DNA of 64,000 nt, taken from contig VBAT01000010.1 in NCBI GenBank assembly GCA_005884665.1, positions 538,662 to 602,661 of the forward strand, written 5' to 3'. Of the stretch, positions 28,198 through 38,036 are shown one piece after another. Positions within the stretch are counted from its first letter, which is position 1; every line of letters begins with the position of its first letter. Below the pieces are notes generated by a model that did not search any database, was not told the origin of the DNA, and worked only from the letters and a program-made list of their open reading frames with translations. Source of the stretch: Bacteroidota bacterium (GTDB taxonomy: Bacteria; Bacteroidota; Bacteroidia; Chitinophagales; Chitinophagaceae). Made by a program: the position numbers and the translations under genes.

Positions 28198-30483
28198 ATG
28201 AAAAGGTTTGTACTCTGCTTTTTTTTATTTGCTTTTTGTTGTGCTAGCCATGGCATGCCGAGAACCTGGATCGGCGGCGGTACGGGCAATTGGAGCGTTG
28301 GCGCAAACTGGTCGCCCAATGGAGTACCTACAACGAGTGATGATTTGACAATAAGTAATAGCGCCACAATCACAATCGACGCACCTCCCTTACTTTCTTC
28401 GTTGCTTATTACAGGAAATGCCACAGTAAAATTTACCGTGACCAATTCAACCATAACTCCCTTAACCAGGATTTTTACCCCGACAAGTACAACCTCAACG
28501 ACAAAAGGTTTTCAATTGGATTTAGGATCAACATTAACGTTTGAAACAAATATTTCAAACACTGGTTCAGTCAATATGACTCTTCGTTTTGGGGCGGGGG
28601 TATTTGGACTGATAAATGGCACATTAATATTTAACGGCTCGCTTGCTGGAACAGGTAATCCGCTGACAACGATCGACCTTAACACTACTAGCAATGTCCA
28701 GGTAAATGGTACAATACAATTTGATTATGCGAGCGACAATATTACTGGTGCAACTACAGCAAACCTGTTCTTCAATTCCGGGTCAGTGATGGAAATTCTC
28801 AAAAACGGCGGATCATTTCCTGCAGCAACCTGGAACTCCAACTCGCTGGCCAAAGTGGAAAATATCTTTGGTACGAATGGGCCGGTATTTCTTGGTACAG
28901 CCTATGGCAACCTGGAATGGGACTGTGCGAGTCAAACTTTTGTTGCGTCTTTAACTACCAATGTCTCCTTTAATAACGTGAGTTTCATTTCTACCAATGG
29001 AGCTGCTTTCAGTGTAACGACTGGGGCCTCTGTCGACAATCATACGATGACGATCAATGGCAATCTGACCATTCAATCCAGCGCGTATGTTAATTTGGTC
29101 GGCAACAGCTCCCCGGCTGGCAGTTCTGGAAAAATTTCATTAAAAGGCAATTTAGATCTTCAAACAGGAGGTACGCTCATAACAAATGGAGCTGCAGGAA
29201 CCACAAGTCAATTGGAGTTAAGCGGCTCCTCAAATCAAAACATAACTGCCAACGGTATATTCTCAGGAGTTAGAATGGAAGTTATCATGAATGGGGTCAG
29301 TGCTACTTTGTTGACGCAAGTAATACTTCCAGGCGATTTTAATGCTACCAACGCCAATCTCCAATTGGTGAATGGAAAGATCAAAGCAACAGGAAGCTCA
29401 AAGCTTATCATGTTAGCTACCTCCAGTGTGTCAGGCGGATCAACCAATAGCTTTGTAGAAGGACCGATGCAAAAAAGAGGCAACACTGATTTCGTATTTC
29501 CGCTGGGCATCGGCGGTATATACGCACCGCTGGGAATGTATAATGGTTCCGGAGCTGCTCCTACTGATGCTTTTACTGCAGAATATAAGAGAGCCAACCC
29601 ACAAAGCATTTACGGCCCAAACGTTCAAGCCACTATGAATCATGTAAGCTATGTCGAATACTGGACTCTATCACGAAATCTAGGCACGGCATCGAAGTTG
29701 ATTTCTCTGGATGTTCATCCTCTCAGCTTTTGCAAGGCGCTTGCCAGTACTTATGTTAGCCAGTGGAATGGCTCATTATGGACGAAGCTGAACACGGGCA
29801 TAACAGATGGACCGCATCCCGTCGGGCTTTATCAAACAGGAACAATTCAAACTCTTTCGGCAGTTTCAAACTTTGCATCGCCCGATACCGCTTTTACATT
29901 GATCACTGATCTGAATGAAACTGCCAATCCTTTGCCCGTTACACTTATCACCTTTGACGCACATAAACTATCCGCTACCAAATCTTCCGTTGACTGGGAA
30001 CTTGCCTCCGTCTGTTCGCCCGCTGCAAAGTTTGAAGTTCAACGAACAGAGACAGCCACTGGATTTGTTACTATAGGCGCCATTCCTGGAACCACCACTG
30101 GCAAATCATACAACTTTATTGATAACGATTTGAAAAACGGCATCAACTATTACCGTTTAAAGATCACCGGCGAGGACGGACAGATCAGTTATAGCAGAAC
30201 TATAGCCATAATGAATGGAGTAAATACAGTCTTGCTCACTTCAATGATACCTACTGTTGTAAATCACTCCGCATCATTAACTGTTTCCTCATCAGCCCGG
30301 GAGAAAATAACCATCGTGGTCACGGATATGCAGGGAAGGGTAGTGCAACAAAACAGTTACAATATTGACAACGGAAATTCAACGATCGAAATAAGATTTG
30401 ACCGGCTGGTAGCAGGTATTTATCAACTAACGGGAACGACTTCGTCCGGCAGGCTTAACACGATCCGGTTCATGAAACAGTGA
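28198..30483 (+). CDS. Large secreted protein with T9SS C-terminal sorting domain, paralog A (761 aa)
   Basis: N-term TWIGGGTGNWSVGANWSPNGVPTTSDDLTI; C-term ITIVVTDMQGRVVQQNSYNIDNGNSTIEIRFDRLVAGIYQLTGTTSSGRLNTIRFMKQ. Confidence 0.85.
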   Translation: MKRFVLCFFLFAFCCASHGMPRTWIGGGTGNWSVGANWSPNGVPTTSDDLTISNSATITIDAPPLLSSLLITGNATVKFTVTNSTITPLTRIFTPTSTTSTTKGFQLDLGSTLTFETNISNTGSVNMTLRFGAGVFGLINGTLIFNGSLAGTGNPLTTIDLNTTSNVQVNGTIQFDYASDNITGATTANLFFNSGSVMEILKNGGSFPAATWNSNSLAKVENIFGTNGPVFLGTAYGNLEWDCASQTFVASLTTNVSFNNVSFISTNGAAFSVTTGASVDNHTMTINGNLTIQSSAYVNLVGNSSPAGSSGKISLKGNLDLQTGGTLITNGAAGTTSQLELSGSSNQNITANGIFSGVRMEVIMNGVSATLLTQVILPGDFNATNANLQLVNGKIKATGSSKLIMLATSSVSGGSTNSFVEGPMQKRGNTDFVFPLGIGGIYAPLGMYNGSGAAPTDAFTAEYKRANPQSIYGPNVQATMNHVSYVEYWTLSRNLGTASKLISLDVHPLSFCKALASTYVSQWNGSLWTKLNTGITDGPHPVGLYQTGTIQTLSAVSNFASPDTAFTLITDLNETANPLPVTLITFDAHKLSATKSSVDWELASVCSPAAKFEVQRTETATGFVTIGAIPGTTTGKSYNFIDNDLKNGINYYRLKITGEDGQISYSRTIAIMNGVNTVLLTSMIPTVVNHSASLTVSSSAREKITIVVTDMQGRVVQQNSYNIDNGNSTIEIRFDRLVAGIYQLTGTTSSGRLNTIRFMKQ

Positions 30484-30609
30484 TTTATGAAGTAAAAAAA
30501 TATATGTCTTTTTTGGACAAAGTCCGGATTTTATTATCTTATATTCGTTTTACAATTCAACCTGCTGTAAGACCTTTTCAAAATCCAAAGTCCACCAAAC
30601 TTTATTTTT

Positions 30610-32895
30610 ATGAAAAGGTTTCTACCCATCTCCCTTATCATCTTAATTTCTATTGCCGCGAAGGCCCAAACAAATACCTGGACCGGAGATCTCCTGGGTA
30701 ACTGGGGTAATGCCAGCAAATGGAGCCTTGGGCATGTTCCGACTTCAGGTGAAGATGTAATCATCAACAGCAACAGCAGTATTAATGTGAACTCTTTTGC
30801 AGGGGGCGTGAACGCTATCCGGTCTTTAAAGATCACGGGTGGTGTTTCTGTTAAGCTTACCTGCTCAGTGAACGGCACACGTTACCTGCGAATGTCCAGC
30901 ACTTCCACCTCTTCAAAGGGTTTACAGGTCGATGCCGGTAATACGTTGATATTTGATGCGACCAATACTACAGGTACAGGATTCTGGATATGTGACCTAA
31001 CTGGAGCAGCAGGTGTTACCGGTTTAGTTGATGGTACTTTACAATTTGAAGGTAGTGGCACTGCCTCGGGTGGCGCCAGTCTGAATGTATATACAGGTGC
31101 TTCTAACAATGCCAGTCTCGTTGTAAGTGGTACCGGGAAGATCATTCATATGATCGATACAGGTGATGACAATGGGGGAACGGGATCCTATCTTACTATG
31201 CAATCGGGTTCAATTTATGAACAACACGAAGATGGAGGAGCCGTACCGTTTGGCAACTGGAATATGGGATCTACTGTTAAACTGGTTACAAGCGGAGGGA
31301 CGCCACCATTTTTTGCAGGAAACAGTTACGGTAATGTTGAGATCAACTGTACCGGTCTTACAAGTCCGTTGGCTTTTAATGAAGACATTAGCGTTAACAA
31401 TCTTACGCTTACCAGCAGCGGTGGCAGCTCTGTAGTGGTAAAGACGGCCAGTGGAACTATTCCTTTTACTCTCACCATCAATGGTAACCTCTCTGTTTCG
31501 TCTTCAACCACTCTTGAATTGTCTGTAGTTTCATCTGGCGATGCAGGTGGTAATATCCTGTTAAAGGGACATGTGATGAATAACGGAACCATCAAATCGG
31601 TAAGTGAAAGTGGAAACTTCGAATTCGGAGGCAGTTTCAACCAGGAAATTTCCGGGACGGGTGCCTGGTTTGGAAATGCTCTTACACTCGTAATAAACAA
31701 TACTGCAGGAGTCAAACTATTATCACCGTTAACCCTTAAGACCGGTCTACAGTTCGTCCTTGGAAATATCAAAACCGATGCGATCAACATTCTTACAATG
31801 GCCGGAGGGTGGTCAGGTGCTTCTCCAGCGAGTTTTGTCGACGGGCCTATGCGGAAGGTATCTACCGGCACTTGGATCACATTCCCTGTTGGGAAAGGCA
31901 CTATTTATGCGCCTATTGGCTATTATCATGTTTTAAACCATCAACTAACCGATACATTCCGTGCAGAGTATTTCCGGGCTAATCCCCAAGCCGTTTTCGG
32001 AAGCAATTACGATGTCGCGGGTAACCCCGAAGTGATCCATCATATCAGTAACGTGGAATACTGGAGCCTGACAAGTAATGTCACTTCCGGCACTTTCCTT
32101 GTCAATAGTATCGAGCCCCATATTGGGTTAAACAGTTTTTGCCAGGACATCAGTAATACTTTTACCGCCAGGTTCGATCCCACTACCAACAAGTGGAAAA
32201 ATGCAGGCACAATTGCAAGAAATGTTGAAAGCGCGGGACCACCGTTTGCCACCGGTTACCTTCAAAGCCAATATGCAGAAGGAGGCATATTTACATTGGC
32301 AACAAGCAGTATCAATAATATATTGGGCGTATCACAATCAACTTTACCTATACACCTGATCACATTTGACGCCACAAAGATCAATTCATCTTCTGCGTTG
32401 GTAAACTGGCAACTGGCTGATCTCAGTTCAGCAGCAGAGAAGTTTGAAGTGCAAAGATCCGGCAACGACAGGAATTTTGTTACAATCGGAACGCTTTCGG
32501 GGAAAGACAATGATCGTTTTTATGACTATACCGATAATGAGCTAAAAACGGGTGTCAACCTATATCGTGTGCGGATGACAGATAAGGATGGAAAAATAAC
32601 GTATACACGGATCGCTGCGGTAATAAATGAAGTGAAAGGGTTCCTGGTTACGTCGCTGATGCCGACAATCGTGACGCAATCGACACGGCTGGTAGTGGCT
32701 TCCTCCGACAAGCAAAGAATAGATATCATTGTGACGGATATGCAAGGCAGGGTTATGTTGCGACGCAGCTTCAGCATTGTGGCTGGGAACACAAATATTG
32801 ATTTGTCGATGGAAAAATTGCAGTCAGGCGCTTATGCGTTGACTGCGGTATCTGAGGAAGGGCGGATGAGTACGATACGATTTATAAAGCAATGA
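30610..32895 (+). CDS. Large secreted protein with T9SS C-terminal sorting domain, paralog B (761 aa)
   Basis: N-term TNTWTGDLLGNWGNASKWSLGHVPTSGEDVII; C-term IDIIVTDMQGRVMLRRSFSIVAGNTNIDLSMEKLQSGAYALTAVSEEGRMSTIRFIKQ. Confidence 0.85.
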   Translation: MKRFLPISLIILISIAAKAQTNTWTGDLLGNWGNASKWSLGHVPTSGEDVIINSNSSINVNSFAGGVNAIRSLKITGGVSVKLTCSVNGTRYLRMSSTSTSSKGLQVDAGNTLIFDATNTTGTGFWICDLTGAAGVTGLVDGTLQFEGSGTASGGASLNVYTGASNNASLVVSGTGKIIHMIDTGDDNGGTGSYLTMQSGSIYEQHEDGGAVPFGNWNMGSTVKLVTSGGTPPFFAGNSYGNVEINCTGLTSPLAFNEDISVNNLTLTSSGGSSVVVKTASGTIPFTLTINGNLSVSSSTTLELSVVSSGDAGGNILLKGHVMNNGTIKSVSESGNFEFGGSFNQEISGTGAWFGNALTLVINNTAGVKLLSPLTLKTGLQFVLGNIKTDAINILTMAGGWSGASPASFVDGPMRKVSTGTWITFPVGKGTIYAPIGYYHVLNHQLTDTFRAEYFRANPQAVFGSNYDVAGNPEVIHHISNVEYWSLTSNVTSGTFLVNSIEPHIGLNSFCQDISNTFTARFDPTTNKWKNAGTIARNVESAGPPFATGYLQSQYAEGGIFTLATSSINNILGVSQSTLPIHLITFDATKINSSSALVNWQLADLSSAAEKFEVQRSGNDRNFVTIGTLSGKDNDRFYDYTDNELKTGVNLYRVRMTDKDGKITYTRIAAVINEVKGFLVTSLMPTIVTQSTRLVVASSDKQRIDIIVTDMQGRVMLRRSFSIVAGNTNIDLSMEKLQSGAYALTAVSEEGRMSTIRFIKQ

Positions 32896-32899
32896 TGCT

Positions 32900-32963
32900 G
32901 GTTAATTGGTTGATTAGTTAATTGGTGCTTTCATTTGGATCTACTGATTAACTAATTAACCTA
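32900..32963. repeat. Octad (8-nt) snapback array
   Basis: ggttaatt ggttgatt agttaatt ggtgcttt catttgga tctactga ttaactaa ttaaccta. Confidence 0.75.
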
Positions 32964-35198
32964 TCAGAATCCGAACTTCTTAATGATGCCCAGCACCTGT
33001 TTTTTGAATTGTTTCAATTCTTCCTGCTGCTGGTTGATAAATGCGTTGTCTTTTAGTTTACCGATCACTTTTTCCATTTCTTTTTCATTATCGTAAACCA
33101 TTTTCCTGAATTCATTCTGGTAGTCCTTGGCCCTGGATTCATAAATATTCCTGGTCATCCATTCTTTCGTGGCAATAGCTTCGCGCAGTAACTGGTGAAA
33201 AACCTTCCTGGTGAATTTTTCCGGCTTCAGTTTTTTTATTTCCAGCAACGAAGCAAAAGCGTGTTGGCGCTTGAGCTCTCCATACCGGTCGCTATACTCT
33301 TTATAAAAAGCATGCACCTCGTCCCAGCCATCCAGTTTGCCGGAATGAATATTCCGTATCAATGTTTTTACAGCTTTCTCCGGGATCAGCTGGCCGCCGA
33401 TATTCATCCATTTGCTTCTCCGACTCTCGGTGGATCGCAATGACGTGCTTCGGAGAGGTTGGCCCAGCGCAGATGCTAAATCTGCAAAGGATGAAATATC
33501 TTCTTGCAGGATGAATCGCACCATTTGCGAAGTACCGTAGTAAGTGATCAGTTCTTTGAATAAGCGGTAAGCCCTGGGAAGTTTTACCAGTTGTATTTTT
33601 CGATCGCAGTTTTCCATCCCGGTTCCCCATATTTCGGCATTGTCGGGTATAAGGTCTTGTTCCAGGAGCTTTTCACCGTGACGAATGGCGGCATCTCCCG
33701 AAAACTGGTTGCCTTCCCTGGCGGAAAATGTTTCGCCTGCTGCTTTTTTCAAAACAACCAGTGAATCGAACATTTCATTCACCGTATCCGGTGCAAGCCA
33801 GTCATATTCGAATTCTATCGACTTATCGGTTCTCTTGTCCCGGGTGGAATATTTTCCGGCATTGCGGGCCAACGCATACATGTTGTACATGAACCAATAA
33901 CCCGGCATCACCACCAGTTGGTTCTTGCCAACATCATTATTCACCAGCGAAAAGGGAATGGGGATATTCAGTTCATAAGGAAAATCGCCTTTTGCAATGA
34001 TCGTGAAGGATGCAAATTTTGAATTGTGTTTGAGGCTTACGCATAGACCCGGCCAGAAGCCACGTCCGGCTACTATTTCACCGTCCGGTCCTCTTGAGTT
34101 ATGATTAGAGCCAATTGTTGCGCCGGCTGCCATGTTACTCTGACCCATTACAGCAGCTGCGCATAAAAATGAATTGTTGTGATGTTGTTCATGCGCCGGG
34201 AAAATAAGTGAGTTCAATACCTCGCAGCATGAGATGGTTGAGTTGTCGCCTAAAAAAGAGTTGATCAACCGGGCTCCGTATTTTAATTGTGAGTTGTCAC
34301 CAAGTATAAAGCGCACCGCCTTTACACCGTAGAATATCCGGCACCCCTGCCCAATGATACCATTAACAAGTTCGCAGCCTTCACCGATCTGTGTTTTGGC
34401 TTCCGGGGATGAATTAATGGTAAGGTTCTTCAATTTATTGGCGCCCTTGATATAGGCATCGCTACCGATCCACGCATCCTTGATGATGCTGGTGTTTTTG
34501 ATCACCGTCCGGTCACCCACTTTTCCATAATAACCCCTGCGCCTGTCAAATTTTTTTTCTGTAAATGCCTTGAACTTTTCCATCAACACCTCATCAGCCC
34601 GGTATTTTGTCCAGAGCCAGGCATCACCTGCCTGCATGCCATTGAATGGAAGAATACTGCGACCGGCATTTTCATTACATAGTTCAAGCCAGATACGGAC
34701 GGCTTCAGCTTCACCTTTCTTAATAATGCCATTCCCGAATTTCGAATGATCGGTGGTAGCCAGTTCATCCACGTTGGCTACGATCACATCATTGCCGATG
34801 ATATAATGACTCATGAAATTGACATTGTCAATGGCGACATTGTCTCCGAAATCACAGCTTACGATAATGCTGTTATAAAGACCTACGGGAAGACGGAGAT
34901 TATTGAACTCGAGGAAATAAGCTTCCAGCTTGCCAATGCGAATGAGGCCGAAGAACTTACAATCTTTGATCAGATCGGCATCGAATATGCTATTAACAAA
35001 AACATTTTTCCAGTTATCCGAAGTGTTGCCATTGGCAATTAGCTGTTTGATCTCGACAGCAGTCAATTGACGGAACTTATTCGGTGAACGAAACTGCAGG
35101 TCACGCAAATAATATTCATCTTTTCCTTTAGGGAGAAATTCCGGTTTTACAAAATTGTAGCCAAGAGAGGAGATTGGTTCTTTGTTGATTTTATTCAT
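32964..35198 (-). CDS. DUF4954 family protein (left-handed beta-helix / acyltransferase-like hexapeptide region)
   Basis: 744 aa; NTSIIKDAWIGSDAYIKGANKLKNLTINSSPEAKTQIGEGCELVNGIIGQGCRIFYGVKAVRFILGDNSQLKYGARLINSFLGDNSTISCCEVLNSLIFPAHEQHHNNSF. Confidence 0.8.
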   Translation of the reverse strand: MNKINKEPISSLGYNFVKPEFLPKGKDEYYLRDLQFRSPNKFRQLTAVEIKQLIANGNTSDNWKNVFVNSIFDADLIKDCKFFGLIRIGKLEAYFLEFNNLRLPVGLYNSIIVSCDFGDNVAIDNVNFMSHYIIGNDVIVANVDELATTDHSKFGNGIIKKGEAEAVRIWLELCNENAGRSILPFNGMQAGDAWLWTKYRADEVLMEKFKAFTEKKFDRRRGYYGKVGDRTVIKNTSIIKDAWIGSDAYIKGANKLKNLTINSSPEAKTQIGEGCELVNGIIGQGCRIFYGVKAVRFILGDNSQLKYGARLINSFLGDNSTISCCEVLNSLIFPAHEQHHNNSFLCAAAVMGQSNMAAGATIGSNHNSRGPDGEIVAGRGFWPGLCVSLKHNSKFASFTIIAKGDFPYELNIPIPFSLVNNDVGKNQLVVMPGYWFMYNMYALARNAGKYSTRDKRTDKSIEFEYDWLAPDTVNEMFDSLVVLKKAAGETFSAREGNQFSGDAAIRHGEKLLEQDLIPDNAEIWGTGMENCDRKIQLVKLPRAYRLFKELITYYGTSQMVRFILQEDISSFADLASALGQPLRSTSLRSTESRRSKWMNIGGQLIPEKAVKTLIRNIHSGKLDGWDEVHAFYKEYSDRYGELKRQHAFASLLEIKKLKPEKFTRKVFHQLLREAIATKEWMTRNIYESRAKDYQNEFRKMVYDNEKEMEKVIGKLKDNAFINQQQEELKQFKKQVLGIIKKFGF
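33412..33445. repeat. REP-like element embedded in frame in the DUF4954 CDS
   Basis: Minus strand CGTCATTGCGATCCACCGAGAGTCGGAGAAGCAA, cf. 48652-48688 tcattgcgatcccgctgaaaagcgggagaagcaa. Confidence 0.75.
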
Positions 35199-35203
35199 TC
35201 CTG

Positions 35204-35325
35204 GAATGTAGAATTAAGAATTATGAATTATGAATGTTATCCAGTGGGATGTTGCCCTTGCGTCTGTAGAATTTATCTTTGGCAGCAACAATTCATAATT
35301 CATCACTCATCATTCATAATTTTAT
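35204..35325. repeat. GAATTAT heptad snapback array
   Basis: gaatgta gaattaa gaattat gaattat gaatgtt ... attcata attcatc actcatc attcata attttat. Confidence 0.85.
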
Positions 35326-37160
35326 TCAACTGTTACAGATTTTGCGAGGTTTCTCGGCTTATCTACGTCGAGTCCTTTTGCGATCCCGATATAATAGGCC
35401 AGCAATTGCAGGGGTACCACGCTCAACATGGGTGCAACTATTTCATCTGCCTCCGGCACGATCATCACGTCGTCTGAAAGGCTTTGTGAAAAAGTATCTC
35501 CTTCACTAATCACGGAGATCACTTTACCTTTTCTCGCCTTTATCTCCTGCATATTACTTACGATCTTTTCGTGGTAGGCGTCTTTGGTAGCGATGAAAAC
35601 GACGGGTAATGTTTCATCAACGAGTGCTATCGGGCCATGTTTCATTTCAGCAGCAGGATAACCTTCAGCGTGTATATAAGAGATCTCTTTTAGTTTTAGT
35701 GCGCCTTCGAGGGCAACTGGAAAATTATAGCCGCGGCCGAGGTAGAGAAAATCCTGTGCGTCTTTATATTTTTCAGCCAGTGCTTTTATTTTATCGCAGT
35801 TCTTTAAGATCCATGCGACTTTTTCCGGCACTTCTTCCAATTGGTTCAACAAATGCATGTAGCGGTCATTGGAGACCGTGCCCTTGATATAAGCGATCTT
35901 TAAAGCGATCATGGTCAATACGGCCAATTGGCCTGTGAATGCCTTGGTAGATGCGACACCGATCTCCGGTCCGGCATGCGTGTAAGCACCTCCGTGTGAA
36001 AGGCGGGCAATAGAAGAACCCACAACGTTCACAACACCCAGGATTATCGCTCCTTTTGCCTTTGCCGTTTCAATGGCAACAATGGTATCGGCTGTTTCGC
36101 CGCTTTGAGAAATTGCAATAATAACATCGTTTTTGCTGATAACCGGGTTACGGTAACGGAATTCCGATGCATATTCCACTTCCACGTTGAGGCGGCACAG
36201 CTCTTCGATAACGTATTCTGCTACCAGGCCGGCATGCCAACTGGTACCGCACGCAAGAATCACGATGCGATTGGCTTTTACGATCTGCTCGGCATATTGC
36301 TGGATACCACTCATGGTTATCGTTCCGGCCGTTGCGTCCAGTCTTCCCCGGAGACAATCATAAATGGTTTGCGGCTGTTCGAATATTTCTTTCAGCATGA
36401 AATGATCGTACCCGCCTTTTTCTATTGCTGCTAGCTCAATGTCGAGTTTCTGCACATACGGCGTGATCTTCTCATTGCCGAGGTTTTTCAGGATCAGTTC
36501 ATCGGGTCGTACGATAGCCAGTTCGTAGTCGTTTACATACACTACTTCCTTGGTATACTCGAGCATGGGAGAAGCGTCGGAGCCAAGGAAATGTTCATCC
36601 TTCCCGATACCGATAACCAGCGGGCTTCCTTTGCGGGCAGCCACGATCGTATTTGGGTCGTCTGAATCAATGAGCAGGATAACATAGGCCCCAACAACTC
36701 TTTTGAGAGCTACTCTTACGGCTTCTTCGAGAGAACAATTATTGTTGGTTTTGATCTCTTCGATAAAATTCAACAACACTTCAGTATCTGTATCACTGTG
36801 GAATTTGTAGCCTTTATTGATCAGCTCGTTTTTCAGCTGGGAATAATTTTCGATGATACCGTTATGGATCATGGCGAGCTTGCCGCTTGCGGACTGGTGG
36901 GGATGGGCATTACGGTCGCTGGGTTCACCATGTGTTGCCCATCGTGTATGACCGATGCCGACATGTGCATGAAGGTCTTTACCGACAATCGCATCTTCCA
37001 GTTCAGCGACCTTGCCTTTTTTCTTGTAAACTTTTACGCCGGTGCTGTTTTGCAATGCCACTCCGGTACTGTCATAACCGCGGTATTCCAGCCTTTTTAA
37101 GCCTTTGATGATAATGGGATACGCTTCCCGGGGTCCGGTATATCCGACGATTCCACACAT
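35322..37160 (-). CDS. glmS: Glutamine--fructose-6-phosphate aminotransferase (isomerizing)
   Basis: MCGIVGYTGPREAYPIIIKGLKRLEYRGYDSTGVAL...KPRNLAKSVTVE. Confidence 0.97.
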   Translation of the reverse strand: MCGIVGYTGPREAYPIIIKGLKRLEYRGYDSTGVALQNSTGVKVYKKKGKVAELEDAIVGKDLHAHVGIGHTRWATHGEPSDRNAHPHQSASGKLAMIHNGIIENYSQLKNELINKGYKFHSDTDTEVLLNFIEEIKTNNNCSLEEAVRVALKRVVGAYVILLIDSDDPNTIVAARKGSPLVIGIGKDEHFLGSDASPMLEYTKEVVYVNDYELAIVRPDELILKNLGNEKITPYVQKLDIELAAIEKGGYDHFMLKEIFEQPQTIYDCLRGRLDATAGTITMSGIQQYAEQIVKANRIVILACGTSWHAGLVAEYVIEELCRLNVEVEYASEFRYRNPVISKNDVIIAISQSGETADTIVAIETAKAKGAIILGVVNVVGSSIARLSHGGAYTHAGPEIGVASTKAFTGQLAVLTMIALKIAYIKGTVSNDRYMHLLNQLEEVPEKVAWILKNCDKIKALAEKYKDAQDFLYLGRGYNFPVALEGALKLKEISYIHAEGYPAAEMKHGPIALVDETLPVVFIATKDAYHEKIVSNMQEIKARKGKVISVISEGDTFSQSLSDDVMIVPEADEIVAPMLSVVPLQLLAYYIGIAKGLDVDKPRNLAKSVTVE

Positions 37161-37259
37161 GGGGTTTATTTTTAATAGTGCGGTAAAGATATAAATTTCA
37201 AAACATGCAAACGATTGTTGGACTGCATTTAATTCTGCGAAGGTTGTTGAAAGAAATTC

Positions 37260-37413
37260 GATGCTGGATGCTGGCGGCTGATACTGGATGGCGGATGCTA
37301 GATTGGGTTAGATCGTTTTTGAATGTCAGCATCCAGCATCTAGCATCCGATACCTGTTGACTCAGGACTCTCAACTCTGTACCCGGAACTATCGTCTGAC
37401 GGCTATCGACTAT
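37260..37413. repeat. Long heptad array (GATGCTG / CAGCATC passing into GACTATC-type heptads)
   Basis: gatgctg gatgctg ... gatactg gatggcg gatgcta ... gcatcca gcatcta gcatccg atacctg ttgactc aggactc tcaactc tgtaccc ggaacta tcgtctg acggcta tcgacta. Confidence 0.85.
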
Positions 37414-37997
37414 CTTACTGGCACCAGCTTGGTCACTTCCCCTGAAGGCACCTTGCTTTTGAAATAAGCATCCAGCTTTTTGTCTACAATGGTTACTTTA
37501 TAGTATTGCTGTTCGTTTTCTTTCATTTTTTCTATGTTGTCAAAATATTCATTAAGGTCAGATTTTCTTATTTCCTCGTCATCGGAAGAAAGGGAATATA
37601 ATTCCAGCGTTCCATCTTTTTTTTCCACTTTAAATACGGCATAAAGTCCCTGCGGCATCAATAAACTGAGATACCTGCTTTGGCCGTAGATCACGGAGTA
37701 GCGCAGTGAGTCACCCAGCGAAAATACTTTTATGCCATCTGTGCTTTCCCAGGTAATGCGGTTGCTTTCAATCGTCGCGAATTCTTTCTCAGCCTTGGTC
37801 GAGTCTTTCCTGTCAGGCATTCGCGCTTCGGACATTACTTCATATTTCCCAAGCCATTCTTTAGGCAGTGAAGTTTCTGTTTTGCCCGGCACATTGGTTG
37901 ATAAGATCATCGTGCAGGAAGAAAAAACAAGAATGGCCCCTAAGCCGGTCAGCGAGATCCGCCACGTTTCTGAAAGATATATTCGTCGTAATGCCAT
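37410..37997 (-). CDS. Hypothetical lipoprotein
   Basis: 195 aa with LGAILVFSSC lipobox-like N-terminus. Confidence 0.65.
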   Translation of the reverse strand: MALRRIYLSETWRISLTGLGAILVFSSCTMILSTNVPGKTETSLPKEWLGKYEVMSEARMPDRKDSTKAEKEFATIESNRITWESTDGIKVFSLGDSLRYSVIYGQSRYLSLLMPQGLYAVFKVEKKDGTLELYSLSSDDEEIRKSDLNEYFDNIEKMKENEQQYYKVTIVDKKLDAYFKSKVPSGEVTKLVPVR

Positions 37998-38036
37998 CTG
38001 GTTTACCCAATTTACGATTAGATAATCAAAATCTCA

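Noticed and set aside
28131-28454. Minus-strand ORF 28131-28454 and the many antisense ORFs within icd, degP, glmS, mutS, T9SS genes
   Set aside because: Fully or mostly antisense to well-supported genes with no recognisable domains
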